Assembly: GCA_028825265.1 (NCBI GenBank) | Contig: JAPKAM010000010.1 | Span: forward strand, 1 to 44,322 | Reading direction: 5' to 3' | Origin: Planctomycetota bacterium | GTDB taxonomy: Bacteria; Planctomycetota; UBA8108; UBA1146 | DNA length: 44,322 bases | Part shown: piece after piece, positions 19,501 to 27,911 of the stretch | Numbering within the stretch: the stretch's first letter is position 1 | Layout: every line of letters begins with the position of its first letter | Program-made: the position numbers and the translations under genes | Notes under the pieces: model-generated | Told to the model about the DNA's origin: nothing | The model's input: only the letters and a program-made list of their open reading frames with translations | Databases searched by the model: none

Positions 19501-22500
19501 AAGATTCGGACGCGATCGCTGGTTCAGGATCTGTTTCGGTGGGTGCCTGCCCCGATGCCGAATACCACTCCACGATGGAGTCGATGGTGCGGAGAGTTCC
19601 CAGTCGCTCGGGAGGAATCGCAGGAAGTTCTGTTCTGCGTTCTCGCAAGGCCGAAAAGATCTCGACTCTCTTGATGCTATCAATCCCCAGATCGGCTTCC
19701 AGATCCAGATCAGTGGCGATGGCATCGATGGGATATCCGGTCTTGTCTGCGATCACCTCGCGGATCCAATGCTGCAAGGATCGAGTGCCCTCATTTTGTG
19801 GCGACGGAGCGACGACCTCGGGGGGTTGGATCAGCTCGGGTGGTGTCGGGGAAGCGGGTCGATGATTGGATTCGGAGCGATACCAGGAAACGATGGCATC
19901 AATGGTCCGTAGCGTGCCAAGCATCTCGGGTGGAATCGCCTTCAAATCGGGGCGGTGTTCGCGCAAGGCGGACAGGATCTCGACTCGCTTGATGCTATCG
20001 ATGCCCAGGTCTCCTTCCAGATCGAGGTCGGTAGCAATCGCCTCCGATGGATAGCCAGTCTTGTTTGCGACCACCTCGACCAGGAGTTCGGTCAACCCAT
20101 CTTCAGCCGCGATCGGTTCGATCGATGGGCTTTTCTCGAGAGTGGGAGTGGTGGGTTTCGGGGCTGTGGGCAGCGCGGTAGGAGGGGGTGGGGTCGCCGT
20201 GAGACTCGCCTCGAGAACCTGCTCTGCGGCGCGTTGTGCCTCGGCAAGAGTTCGCTGCATCGCCAGTGCCGCTTCGATCGCCTGCATCAGCGTTTCTTGA
20301 CTGCTGGCTTGCCGGGAAACCATCTCACCAGAGCCCTCGGTCGAGGGTTCGTCGGAGGCTACCGTCGATGGAATCATCGCTGAAGATGCCGATGGGATCC
20401 TCGATGGGACCATCGGTAGGACTGGAATTTCTGTGGCCACACTGGCCAGGTTTTTCGGTGGAGCGACTGCAGTTGAAGAGATCGCAGCGGTCACCTCCCC
20501 CGGTTTCAGATTGGCACCGCCGATCATCACCACCATCGCCGCCTCATCGGTCTTCGCCAGCGGAGTCCTAGGGTCCCAAGCACAAAGATCCACCGGGTGT
20601 CCCTCCACCGCCAGTCTGCCGATGGCCCTTGCCAGATCGGTACCATCCACCCTTTGTGCATCGATGCCGATCGCCGAAGATTGAGGAGACACTTCTGCGA
20701 GGATCGACTGAATCAGTCCTGTGAGCACCTGACCGGGACCCACCTCGAGGAAGGTGGTGGCACCGAAATGGACCATCTCCTCGATCATCCCCATGAACTG
20801 GACCGGCAGTGCGATCTGGTTGGAGAGCAATGACCTCGCTTCAGGTTCGGAATCGGGGTAGCGACGACCGGTACTGTTGGAAAACACCGGAAGTGCGGTG
20901 GAATGAATCCTCGCCTGTTTCAGGACATCTTCGAAGGGAGTCGCAGCGGATGCCACCTCCGGTGAATGGAACGCTGCGGCAACCGGCAATTTTCGGTGGC
21001 GAATTCCACGCTGCTCGAGGATTCGCATCGCATCGGAGATGGCCGGGGCCGATCCGGACAGAACGGCCTGCTGCGGCGCATTTCGATTGGCGATGATCAG
21101 ATGGGGACAGTTCTGTTCCACGAATCGTTCCAGTTCCCCGATGGGTAGGGCGACTGCGAGCATCGATCCCGCCTCATCTCCTCCCGCTCGGGCCATCAGT
21201 CGACCGCGGAAATTGGCGAGTTGGTGGAAATCGGTTTCTCCCAGTCGGCCGGCTGCCGCAAGGGCGGTGAGTTCGCCGAAGGAATGGCCGCCGAACATTT
21301 CTCCCTGGATGCCGAATCGAGCCAGAACCCGGTACAGGCCGAGGCTGACCGCACCCAGTGCTGGTTGAGCCACGTCGGTCTGGCGTAAGGCATCCTCGTG
21401 TACCGTCGGATCATCGCTCCAATCTCGTGGAGGCCAGATCTTGGAGGCCAGGCGCGAATCCTCCTGCTGGTTCCAGAAGACACGTTCTGCATCATCGACG
21501 ACTTGGATCATCTCAGGGAATCGACAGGCGGTGCTGCGGAGCATGTCGACTCGTTGAGAGCCTTGCCCGGGGAATATGACAGCCAGCGATCCTCTCCTGG
21601 GACCATGATCACGATCGATTCCTGTCGGCAGACTCCAGCGGGTTTCCTGTTCCTGTTGAACGGCCTCGAGAGCCGTTTGCAATCGTGCGGCAGCATCAGA
21701 GGAACGGCCGACGACGATACTGATCCGGTGATCGTCGCTCGCCTTGAATCGGGTACGACTGTCTCGCGCTACCGCATCGATCTCGACCGACTGACTCAGG
21801 TTCTTGACTTCGGTGAGTGCATGTTCGAGTTGCTGAAGCAGCGAATTCCGAGCAGTGGCGCTGTAACTAAAGAGCAGGGCGCAGTCGTTCCAGTCGGTTT
21901 CGATCCGGCCTGCGGAGTTCTCTTCCAGCACCGCATGGAAATTACTGCCTCCGAATCCAAAAGAGGAGACGGCTGCTCGCCTGGGATGGTCTGGATGCTG
22001 GACCCAGGGTCGGGCGATTTCTTCGATGTGGAACGGGGAATCCGATTCACGCAAGGTGTCGAGTGGCTGCCTGATTTTGATGCTGGGGGGCTGGACCTTG
22101 TGGTGCAACGCCAGCACCGCCTTGATCAGCCCGGCCGCTCCTGAGGCCGCCTTGGTGTGTCCGATCTGTGACTTGACCGAGCCGAGGGCACATCGGTGCG
22201 CTCGGCCGCCTTCTCGTGAATAGACCTCCTGTAGCGCGCGGAGTTCGATGGCATCCCCGACCGAGGTGCCAGTTCCGTGTGCCTCGACCAGTCCGATCGT
22301 CGATGGCGAAATCGAGGCCTGTTGATAAGCGTCCTGCAAGGCCCGTTGTTGCCCCTCGACCGTGGGGGCGTAGATGGCAGAGCCTCTTCCATCACTGGAT
22401 GTTCCGATCGAGAGGAGGCGAGCGTAAATCCGATCGCCATCTCGTACCGCGTCATCGAGTCGTTTCAGGACCACCAGTCCGATTCCTTCACCGAGAATGG

Positions 22501-23326
22501 TCCCGTCACCATTTCCATCGAAGGGTCGTGCATCTCCTGTCGGCGACAGAGCTGGAGTTTTGGAGAAGCACATGTACATGAATATATCGTTGAAGGTGTC
22601 CACTCCGCCGGTGATCACCATGTCGCTTCGGCCACTGCGCAGTTCAAGCGTTGCCATGTGAAGAGCTGCCAGAGAAGAAGCACACGCAGCATCGGTGACG
22701 CAGTTAGTGCCATGCAGATCGAGTCGATTGGCGATGCGCCCGGCGACCACATTGCCGAGCAAGCCCGGGAATGAATTTTCTTGCCAGGAGACATAGGAAT
22801 CGGAGATTCTTTTGACCACTTCGGAAGCGGTTTTCTCATCGATGCCAGATTCACGTAGGGCTCGCCACCAGTGCGGGTGCCCCAGTCGTGCTCCGAGTGG
22901 AACCACCAGTTCTAGTGCACCGGTGACCCCCAGAATGACCGAGGTTCGCGATCGGTCGAAGGTGGTTCGTGGATCGTATCCAGCATCGATCAGGGCTTGA
23001 CGGGCGGCGATCAGTGACAGTAATTGAGAGGTATCGGTGGCCTCGAGATCCCTCGGTGCAATGCCGAATTCGAGTGGGTTGAAGGGGACCGGAGTGAGAA
23101 AGCCACCGCGTCGGCCATAGGTACGATCTGCGGAGGATTTATCGCCGTCGTGGTAGTCGTCTGGATTCCAGTATCCCTCTGGAATCTCCTCGATCATGTC
23201 ACGGCCGTCTCGGATCCCTGCCCAGTATCCTTGGTGGTCCTGGGATCCGGGGAACATACAGCCGATACCGATGATGGCGATCGCCTGATCGGTGGTGGCG
23301 GCAGGCTTTGATGGGTTCTGGCTCAT
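16580..23326 (-). CDS. pfaA: PUFA synthase subunit PfaA (KS-AT-3xACP-KR-DH)
   Basis: This is the 2248-residue chain-elongating subunit of the PUFA synthase. Domains in order are: ketosynthase (about 12-470) with Cys215, His350 and His390; malonyl acyltransferase (about 580-880) with FPGQGSQ, Ser682 (GHSFGE) and His787; an Ala/Glu/Gln-rich helical linker (about 1010-1045); three ACPs with phosphopantetheine serines at 1111, 1217 and 1332, each in LGIDSIKRVEI; ketoreductase (about 1440-1910) with TGGARGVTAA, Ser1815 or nearby, Tyr1829 and Asn1833; and a C-terminal PKS-type dehydratase double hot-dog (about 1965-2240) with His1988 and Asp2154. Three ACPs is at the low end; known marine PfaA proteins often have four to nine. 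The ATG at 23326 overlaps the pfaD stop as ATGA. It works with PfaC and PfaD and needs the PPTase at the operon's end. Confidence 0.95.
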   Translation of the reverse strand: MSQNPSKPAATTDQAIAIIGIGCMFPGSQDHQGYWAGIRDGRDMIEEIPEGYWNPDDYHDGDKSSADRTYGRRGGFLTPVPFNPLEFGIAPRDLEATDTSQLLSLIAARQALIDAGYDPRTTFDRSRTSVILGVTGALELVVPLGARLGHPHWWRALRESGIDEKTASEVVKRISDSYVSWQENSFPGLLGNVVAGRIANRLDLHGTNCVTDAACASSLAALHMATLELRSGRSDMVITGGVDTFNDIFMYMCFSKTPALSPTGDARPFDGNGDGTILGEGIGLVVLKRLDDAVRDGDRIYARLLSIGTSSDGRGSAIYAPTVEGQQRALQDAYQQASISPSTIGLVEAHGTGTSVGDAIELRALQEVYSREGGRAHRCALGSVKSQIGHTKAASGAAGLIKAVLALHHKVQPPSIKIRQPLDTLRESDSPFHIEEIARPWVQHPDHPRRAAVSSFGFGGSNFHAVLEENSAGRIETDWNDCALLFSYSATARNSLLQQLEHALTEVKNLSQSVEIDAVARDSRTRFKASDDHRISIVVGRSSDAAARLQTALEAVQQEQETRWSLPTGIDRDHGPRRGSLAVIFPGQGSQRVDMLRSTACRFPEMIQVVDDAERVFWNQQEDSRLASKIWPPRDWSDDPTVHEDALRQTDVAQPALGAVSLGLYRVLARFGIQGEMFGGHSFGELTALAAAGRLGETDFHQLANFRGRLMARAGGDEAGSMLAVALPIGELERFVEQNCPHLIIANRNAPQQAVLSGSAPAISDAMRILEQRGIRHRKLPVAAAFHSPEVASAATPFEDVLKQARIHSTALPVFSNSTGRRYPDSEPEARSLLSNQIALPVQFMGMIEEMVHFGATTFLEVGPGQVLTGLIQSILAEVSPQSSAIGIDAQRVDGTDLARAIGRLAVEGHPVDLCAWDPRTPLAKTDEAAMVVMIGGANLKPGEVTAAISSTAVAPPKNLASVATEIPVLPMVPSRIPSASSAMIPSTVASDEPSTEGSGEMVSRQASSQETLMQAIEAALAMQRTLAEAQRAAEQVLEASLTATPPPPTALPTAPKPTTPTLEKSPSIEPIAAEDGLTELLVEVVANKTGYPSEAIATDLDLEGDLGIDSIKRVEILSALREHRPDLKAIPPEMLGTLRTIDAIVSWYRSESNHRPASPTPPELIQPPEVVAPSPQNEGTRSLQHWIREVIADKTGYPIDAIATDLDLEADLGIDSIKRVEIFSALRERRTELPAIPPERLGTLRTIDSIVEWYSASGQAPTETDPEPAIASESSAISIPQPPESSLATSSAHSDHTIRDTIVTVVADKTGYPAEAIGTDLDLEADLGIDSIKRVEILSALREQRPELPAIPPELLGTLRSIDAIVDWYRPDHSSATDDRAAARPTRVEANPGSKSADLRTSLQDPSNSPVANEPIPEVKILEAVAVARPVPRVTGASSWIPTPGRSLVVVCDAPALGAALVARLGASGISAVQASLASIEDGFPAAISATLGGLLLVVDSPSDPDPAMLHSFQWLRETGKLLLDHDGDSTPLVALVQRFDGRFGLGEFDPTSRTIDPACAALSGMAKCAAREWPTVQVRSIDWSPQIQDERQAVDSLVVELLEGHGMEVGLTTEERFEIHLEPLAIAQPSKVLMPKGALVVVTGGARGVTAACVDELARRYQPSLLLLGRTAEPGSEPKWADAVADDQLENHLFRNLTSGDSPARIREQAMEIRKIRDLARHLDELRSLGCEVDYRSLDVRDRAELTRCIDEARAKHGPVRGIIHGAGVLADRWICDKSDQQFEQVWTTKVDPARHLLSICRDEALDFISFFSSTTARLGRKGQSDYAAANEVLNRMATLESVRRVDCQVYSLGWGPWAGGMVHEGLRSVFHDEGIDLIPLPQGARIFVEKMESTGPAQRILLAPLGSIADAMQQMTVFGNDSRLVRDSDRKSGTSAGRSSTTVSSTTVSSSTVAANTVAAPRNSRMEAGQTLSLSIERIPAMKDHVLNGRAVVPAAFLLEWSAQAALHRHPGLELQGIDDFKILKGVILDPREEQQVIWMTGTPESRSDHLRVPVEIRSCAADQRLHARAQVLLGERTAIRSNLMASEYSGDGDPGYSTQLFHGPRFHCIQKVSTITATQLSIRSEGTSKPSTWFDDPTRSDWLIDPLRIDALFQALILWSRAHMQTPCLPCGIAKLRIHSPLDSGLLETRIQVNSTIGSIAIASVEILNRTGSPAITIEGAEVVIDASLDSAFQRDRLTEEARP
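19211..20101 (-). repeat. Three tandem ACP-coding repeats inside pfaA
   Basis: Three homologous segments encode acyl carrier domains whose active serine codons are centred near 19996, 19678 and 19333. The copies are about 318 and 345 bases apart. The best-conserved DNA runs through the codons for LGIDSIKRVEI. Linkers between copies are proline-rich and diverged. Such repeats can expand or contract by recombination, changing ACP number and hence synthase output. This is a coding repeat, not an intergenic array. Confidence 0.9.
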
Positions 23327-24993
23327 GATGGGATCCTCATCGAACTGATTCGGGAATCGGAGACCAGTGCCGGTGACCGATCGATGGCACCCGGAGGTAA
23401 CACCACTCCCTGGCGCCGAAGTTGGGTTTGTCTGGATGAGATGGCGGCACCCTGTAGGAGGGTCCGGGCGACCTTCGCCACTCGTCGTGCAGCGGCGGTT
23501 TCAAGCCAGCTCCCCCGGGTCCATTCATTGAAGGCGCCCATCGCTGGGCCGCACCAGATTTGATAGTCCAGTTTTCGCTCCAGATCTCCGGCGTTGGCCC
23601 ATTGCGAGGAGAGTCCCAGGTACCAGCGAAACACCAGAGCCATCTTGTGATGCGGATCCTGGCTCGCCCGTTCCACCTGGGCTGGCTCCCGTTGCATGAA
23701 GAAGGAACGAGTTTGTTGCCAGACCTGATCGATGGACATTCGAAATAGATCCTTCTCCAGCCGGGATCGCTCCGTTGGCGGAATCTGATCGAGTGAAGAG
23801 TAGGTTCGGTACAGTTCGAGCAGTTTCTTGGCCCGAGGGCCAAACAGGGTTCCGCGGCGAAGAACCTGGAGATGGACTCCCATCTCGAACATATCGGAAG
23901 CCGGAGCCATGATGACATCCGCAGGTCCCGCAGATGCCAGCATCGAACGTACGACATCACTCGAGCCCGATTCGACGCAGGCCTGATGCACCGATCCGAT
24001 GACGAAGTAATCCGCCCCCAGTGCCAGAGCTGCACAGATGGCATCGGGGGTGCCCAGTCCACCGGCGGCTCCGATTCGAACTTGGCCGGTCGCCGGAACC
24101 TGTAGGGCGATCTCATCACGTAATCGTGTGAAGGCCGGAACCAGGGTCGCCATCGGTCGATTGTCGGTGTGGCCCCCCGAATCGGCCTCAGCCGTGATGT
24201 CATCACAGAGCGGCATCGATCGGGCCCACTGTGCCTGGTCTGGAGTGATTTCGCCGCGTTCGAGGAGCGAGGAAACCATCGTCGGGGGGGCGGGGGAGAG
24301 GAACTTGCGAGCGACCTCGAGGCGTGAAGCTTTGGCCATCACTCGCAGTCCTGCGATGATCTGTCCGCTCTGCGCTCGTTGCAAAGTTTGCAATCGCATA
24401 CGGACCAAGGGTTCGGTGATATCGAGAAAAGCACTCGCCTCGACGCAGGGCACCTGTTCCTTCACCAGCATCCGAGATGTCTGATCCTCCACCGATGGTT
24501 CTGCCGGGCTGTGGATCAAATTGCATCCCCACGGTTGCCCGGGCAGTTGTTGCTTCAACTGGTGGAGCGATGCGCCAATCATTTGCGGGGTTTGTCCCGC
24601 AGCACCGTAAAAGGAGAGGATCCCGATTCGTGCCAATTCAACCACCAGATCGACGGAAGAAATTCCGTTGGCCATCGATCCTGCGACGTAACTGCAGGAG
24701 GTTCCGTGATGGTGTTGAAAGGCCGCCGATCCGAGAGACTGGAGAGGAGTGGGTGGGAGCCATCCGACCAGCGCGCAGGCATCGCCGGGAACTGTCGCAG
24801 CAACCGTATTGGTCTCGAGTTCTACTCGACCACCTCGGACTGCAACGATGGATCCGCATCCAGAATCGATCAGGGCATAGGCTTGATCGAGATCAGCGAT
24901 GGCATCCACCAGCGAGGTGCGGGTGACCTCGTCGGTGGGATACCAGTTTCCCAGCGATGACCGGGATGCTTGATGCCCTCGCTGCTGTCCCAT
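23323..24993 (-). CDS. pfaD: PUFA synthase enoylreductase PfaD
   Basis: PfaD is the FMN-dependent TIM-barrel enoylreductase of PUFA synthases, saturating selected double bonds during each cycle. The 556-residue protein has the family's flavin-site segment GGLGTPDAICAALALG near residues 308-323, followed by DYFVIGSV. Its C-terminal half is characteristic of PfaD (RGTLFGPRAKKLLELY, and the helical region with FRWYLGLSSQW and GAFNEWTRGSWLE). It opens the operon; pfaA follows with an ATGA overlap. The start ATG at 24993 is supported by GGGGAG five bases upstream. A 151-base gap separates it from the lipoprotein gene upstream, so the operon promoter is probably there. Nitronate monooxygenases share the barrel, but length and neighbours settle the call. 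Confidence 0.95.
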   Translation of the reverse strand: MGQQRGHQASRSSLGNWYPTDEVTRTSLVDAIADLDQAYALIDSGCGSIVAVRGGRVELETNTVAATVPGDACALVGWLPPTPLQSLGSAAFQHHHGTSCSYVAGSMANGISSVDLVVELARIGILSFYGAAGQTPQMIGASLHQLKQQLPGQPWGCNLIHSPAEPSVEDQTSRMLVKEQVPCVEASAFLDITEPLVRMRLQTLQRAQSGQIIAGLRVMAKASRLEVARKFLSPAPPTMVSSLLERGEITPDQAQWARSMPLCDDITAEADSGGHTDNRPMATLVPAFTRLRDEIALQVPATGQVRIGAAGGLGTPDAICAALALGADYFVIGSVHQACVESGSSDVVRSMLASAGPADVIMAPASDMFEMGVHLQVLRRGTLFGPRAKKLLELYRTYSSLDQIPPTERSRLEKDLFRMSIDQVWQQTRSFFMQREPAQVERASQDPHHKMALVFRWYLGLSSQWANAGDLERKLDYQIWCGPAMGAFNEWTRGSWLETAAARRVAKVARTLLQGAAISSRQTQLRRQGVVLPPGAIDRSPALVSDSRISSMRIPS

Positions 24994-25144
24994 TTGAACT
25001 CCCCGATAGATCCGTCATCTGGCTCGAAGAACTGAACGCTACAAGGGCACAAAGATAACTCCGATAACGGCGCAACGCACCCTATACAGGCAGTATCAAG
25101 TGGTTTCAGAGGATGAGGGGAACCGGCGGTGGTGGCGCTGCAGA
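24994..25144 (-). promoter_or_regulatory. Probable promoter/leader region of the pfa-ole operon
   Basis: This is the only gap of note between the lipoprotein gene and pfaD. On the - strand it contains two direct GTTATC hexamers nine bases apart (about 25057-25071) and an AT-richer stretch, then GGGGAG before the pfaD ATG. I see no convincing -35/-10 pair, no sigma-54 GG-N10-GC match with good flanks, and no terminator hairpin with a U-tract. Read-through from the preceding operon is therefore possible. The promoter assignment is by position only. Confidence 0.35.
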
Positions 25145-27910
25145 TCAGGGATTGCGGGACTGGAGAAGGAGCCTGTAACCATGGCCAGATGTGACTGAAT
25201 CCGCCGATCCAGTCACTCTCAGCAGTATAGACCCGCTGCTCGGGTCCGCCGCCACTGCGATTAGGAACGGATCGAAGAAGTAGGGAGCGGTGGCTTGGGA
25301 GGATCCGAGCAGGGTCAGGCCATCGGAGGAGTACCACTCGAGGTGACCTGCCAGCAAGGATTCTTCGCGGCGCGCCAGCAACTCGACCTGAAACAGGCCA
25401 TCGCTGGGGGGGGTGATTCGGAACCAGTCTTCATCATCCAACGACCCGATGGAGCCAGAGATCACGATCGGCTCGGCATCGAAGTGCGGGGCACTCAGGT
25501 GGAAGTCATTCTGTGCCAGGGTTTCATCTTCGGTGACCACCAGGGCCATTCGCTGATCGAAGAGCAGTCTTCTGGAATGAGAATCGCCGATCTTATCTCC
25601 GTCGAAGGGAAGGATCTGTAATCGGGTTTCTTGACCGGGTAGCGGGGCAGGAATCAGGCGCAAGTCTATATTATTGCCGATGATGAACCGGGCCAGAGTG
25701 TCGGAACGATCGACACCATCGACCGAGACGATGATCTTCGAGAGCGCTGAGAATGAAACATCTCGGGTGAAGGAGAGGATCCAGTGTCCCGCTTCAGCGG
25801 GCACTGAAGGAGCGGGGGAGATGAATCGCAGTTGATTTTGATCGGGGGAGTCGGGGAGTGCGGGATCGGGTCCAACGAAGTGAAGAGGATTGGCACCAAG
25901 GGGGCCAAGATCATGAGGTGTTCCATCGTTGTTGAGAGTGGCTGGATCTGCAGCACCGATGAGCGAACTATCTCTGGAAGGTGTTGGATCTTCGATCGGC
26001 CCATCCTGAGGAAGCCAGAAGAACAGCGATACCGGTCGCAATGTTGGATTCACCGGCGGATCGACCGTCAAATGTGGCCCAACGATGGATGTCATCTGGC
26101 GCAGTATTCCATCATCGGAGACCTCGACCGAAAGGCCTTCGATCGAGTCGATGAGTTCGAGTAGTTGCAGAGACCCATCCGGTTCCACCGTGGCTCGCGC
26201 GTATTGAGCCGGTCGAGCGACCACCTCCAGTGACCCCGAGAGCAGATGATCCGCTCCGTCAGCGGGAATCCACTGACCGTCGAGAATGCAGTAATGAAAC
26301 GAACTCGGATCGATCGATTCATCGGCACAGGACAAGATGCTGTCATGAATGCTGATGGATCCGCGTTGGGATCGAGTCAGGCCTCCGCCATTTCCTTCGA
26401 TCCAGCAGTGCCAGGCAGAGATGCAGCCCAGTCCCTCGGTGGCCAGACCCGCTCCGGCGTTCCCGAGCAGATTGGAGTGCTGTATCTGTGGCATCGGACC
26501 CCCGGCCAGGCCAGTGATCAGGAGACCATCCGCTCCGTTTGCGGTGATCTGGCATCGAGCCACTCGAAGTGCGGCATCGGAATCACCGTCGAGAAAGATA
26601 CCCGCCAGGCCATTGGCACGGATGCTGCAATCATCGATGCGAACTCGAACATCCATCTGATCGGAAGGTAGGGTGTCGAGATCGATCACGATCCCCTCCA
26701 GAGCGTTGTTATCGATGGTGCAATTGCGGATCCGAATCCTGATCCTGGCATCGATCGAACTGACCTGGTCATTGGCAGGAACTGCTGCGATGTCCAGATC
26801 GATGCCTTCATCTCCATTGCTGTGGATGTTGCATCGAGTGATCTCAATCCGGGCATTTTCTAAGGTGGTGCCTTGAATCCACTGACTCTCGATGCCTTCG
26901 TTGAGGTTGTTCCGGATCTCGCAGTTATCGATTCTGATCTGAGGGATGCCTTGAATCCGGATTCCTTCGCCGCTGCAATCGGAGATCACGCAATCGGCAA
27001 TCAGCGCACGAATCGTTTCGCCCTCCGCTGAATCGCTTCTGAGATCGATCCCCTGGGTGATCGCGCCGCTCAGGCGGCAGCGAGTGATCCTGGCGAGGCA
27101 ATCTTCTGCATGGACACAACTTTCAGCGATGTTGTTGCCGGAAAGACTGATTCCATCGATACCACTGAGAAGATGACCAGGTCTCAGGTTCACTAGATCG
27201 TTGGGGAAGCCGATGCCGAACTGGGTCAGGAAAGTATCCGGGTCTCGCTGGGCGACCTCGAATTGATCGTTGAATCCACCAAACAGCATCATTCCTGTGA
27301 ACAGGAAGATGTTCTCAGGGTAGAGACCTCCGGCGACATAGAAATTCACTCCATTCAAAGGAATGCTCATCGCCACTGCTTGTGCCATCGAGGGAAACGC
27401 TGATTCAGCGGTCAGTCCATCGGAGCCGTTGGGACTTGCACCGCTCCGGACATATCGGACCGGGTTAGGGGTCGCCAGCCATTGGTTCTTGTTGGGATCC
27501 ACCTCAAGATCGCTGTCGCGTGCTTGAACCAGAACTCGCAACAATTCCCCGTTCTGGAGATTCTCGATTTCCAGTTGGGTGATCCCGATCACCACCGCGG
27601 TCGGATCCTCGAGGTTGAAGGGGGTGTTATCGGGAGTGACAAAGATCAGGTATTCGATTTGATCCGGTGGAGTTTCATCATCATTGGCCTGTTCCCATCC
27701 GATGCGGACCATCGAATCTCCAGCGACCAGATCAGTGATTCCGCCAAATCTCGGATGTGTCACAATTGCGAGGCCGCTCGATCCGAGTCCGCCTCCATCT
27801 GGAACCGATCCTACGTCGACTCCCGGGGGTGTAGGCGGAACGAAGCGGTCACAACTTGCGAGCGGCAGAAGCGCTGCGATGGAAAGGATGCAAAAAGATA
27901 GGTAGCGCAT
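25145..27910 (-). CDS. Beta-helix lipoprotein with FN3-like and PPC-like domains
   Basis: This is a predicted lipoprotein of 921 residues. The start MRYLSFCILSIAALLPLASC is a lipoprotein signal with Cys20 after the lipobox LASC. An FN3-like region follows (about 45-150), then a DUF1565-like entry segment (RYVRSGASPNGSDG) leading into a right-handed parallel beta-helix with many short IRITRC/IRNC/ISDC rungs (to about residue 480). The C-terminus resembles a pre-peptidase C-terminal (PPC) beta sandwich (DDEDWFRITPPSDGLFQVEL). I see no clear catalytic set for a polysaccharide lyase. The frame extends to 28084, but ATG 27910 is one base after the stop of the barrel gene, so it closes that operon. 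It is a paralogue of the lipoprotein at 40725-43088. Binding or modifying a surface glycan is an inference. Confidence 0.88.
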   Translation of the reverse strand: MRYLSFCILSIAALLPLASCDRFVPPTPPGVDVGSVPDGGGLGSSGLAIVTHPRFGGITDLVAGDSMVRIGWEQANDDETPPDQIEYLIFVTPDNTPFNLEDPTAVVIGITQLEIENLQNGELLRVLVQARDSDLEVDPNKNQWLATPNPVRYVRSGASPNGSDGLTAESAFPSMAQAVAMSIPLNGVNFYVAGGLYPENIFLFTGMMLFGGFNDQFEVAQRDPDTFLTQFGIGFPNDLVNLRPGHLLSGIDGISLSGNNIAESCVHAEDCLARITRCRLSGAITQGIDLRSDSAEGETIRALIADCVISDCSGEGIRIQGIPQIRIDNCEIRNNLNEGIESQWIQGTTLENARIEITRCNIHSNGDEGIDLDIAAVPANDQVSSIDARIRIRIRNCTIDNNALEGIVIDLDTLPSDQMDVRVRIDDCSIRANGLAGIFLDGDSDAALRVARCQITANGADGLLITGLAGGPMPQIQHSNLLGNAGAGLATEGLGCISAWHCWIEGNGGGLTRSQRGSISIHDSILSCADESIDPSSFHYCILDGQWIPADGADHLLSGSLEVVARPAQYARATVEPDGSLQLLELIDSIEGLSVEVSDDGILRQMTSIVGPHLTVDPPVNPTLRPVSLFFWLPQDGPIEDPTPSRDSSLIGAADPATLNNDGTPHDLGPLGANPLHFVGPDPALPDSPDQNQLRFISPAPSVPAEAGHWILSFTRDVSFSALSKIIVSVDGVDRSDTLARFIIGNNIDLRLIPAPLPGQETRLQILPFDGDKIGDSHSRRLLFDQRMALVVTEDETLAQNDFHLSAPHFDAEPIVISGSIGSLDDEDWFRITPPSDGLFQVELLARREESLLAGHLEWYSSDGLTLLGSSQATAPYFFDPFLIAVAADPSSGSILLRVTGSADSVTSGHGYRLLLQSRNP

Positions 27911-27911
27911 T

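Noticed and set aside
19211-20101. Periodic DNA similarity that could be read as a repeat array or CRISPR
   Set aside because: The unit is over 300 bases and encodes ACP domains in frame within pfaA.
4442-24993. Heterocyst-glycolipid-type or ladderane-type lipid locus
   Set aside because: The PfaC KS-CLF-AT-DH layout, PfaD and the full OleABCD set point to polyunsaturated hydrocarbon. Nothing specific to the other pathways, such as HglT-type genes or radical SAM enzymes, is present in this stretch.
24994-25144. Sigma-54 promoter for the pfa-ole operon
   Set aside because: No GG-N10-GC with acceptable flanks was found on the - strand, and no convincing -35/-10 pair either.
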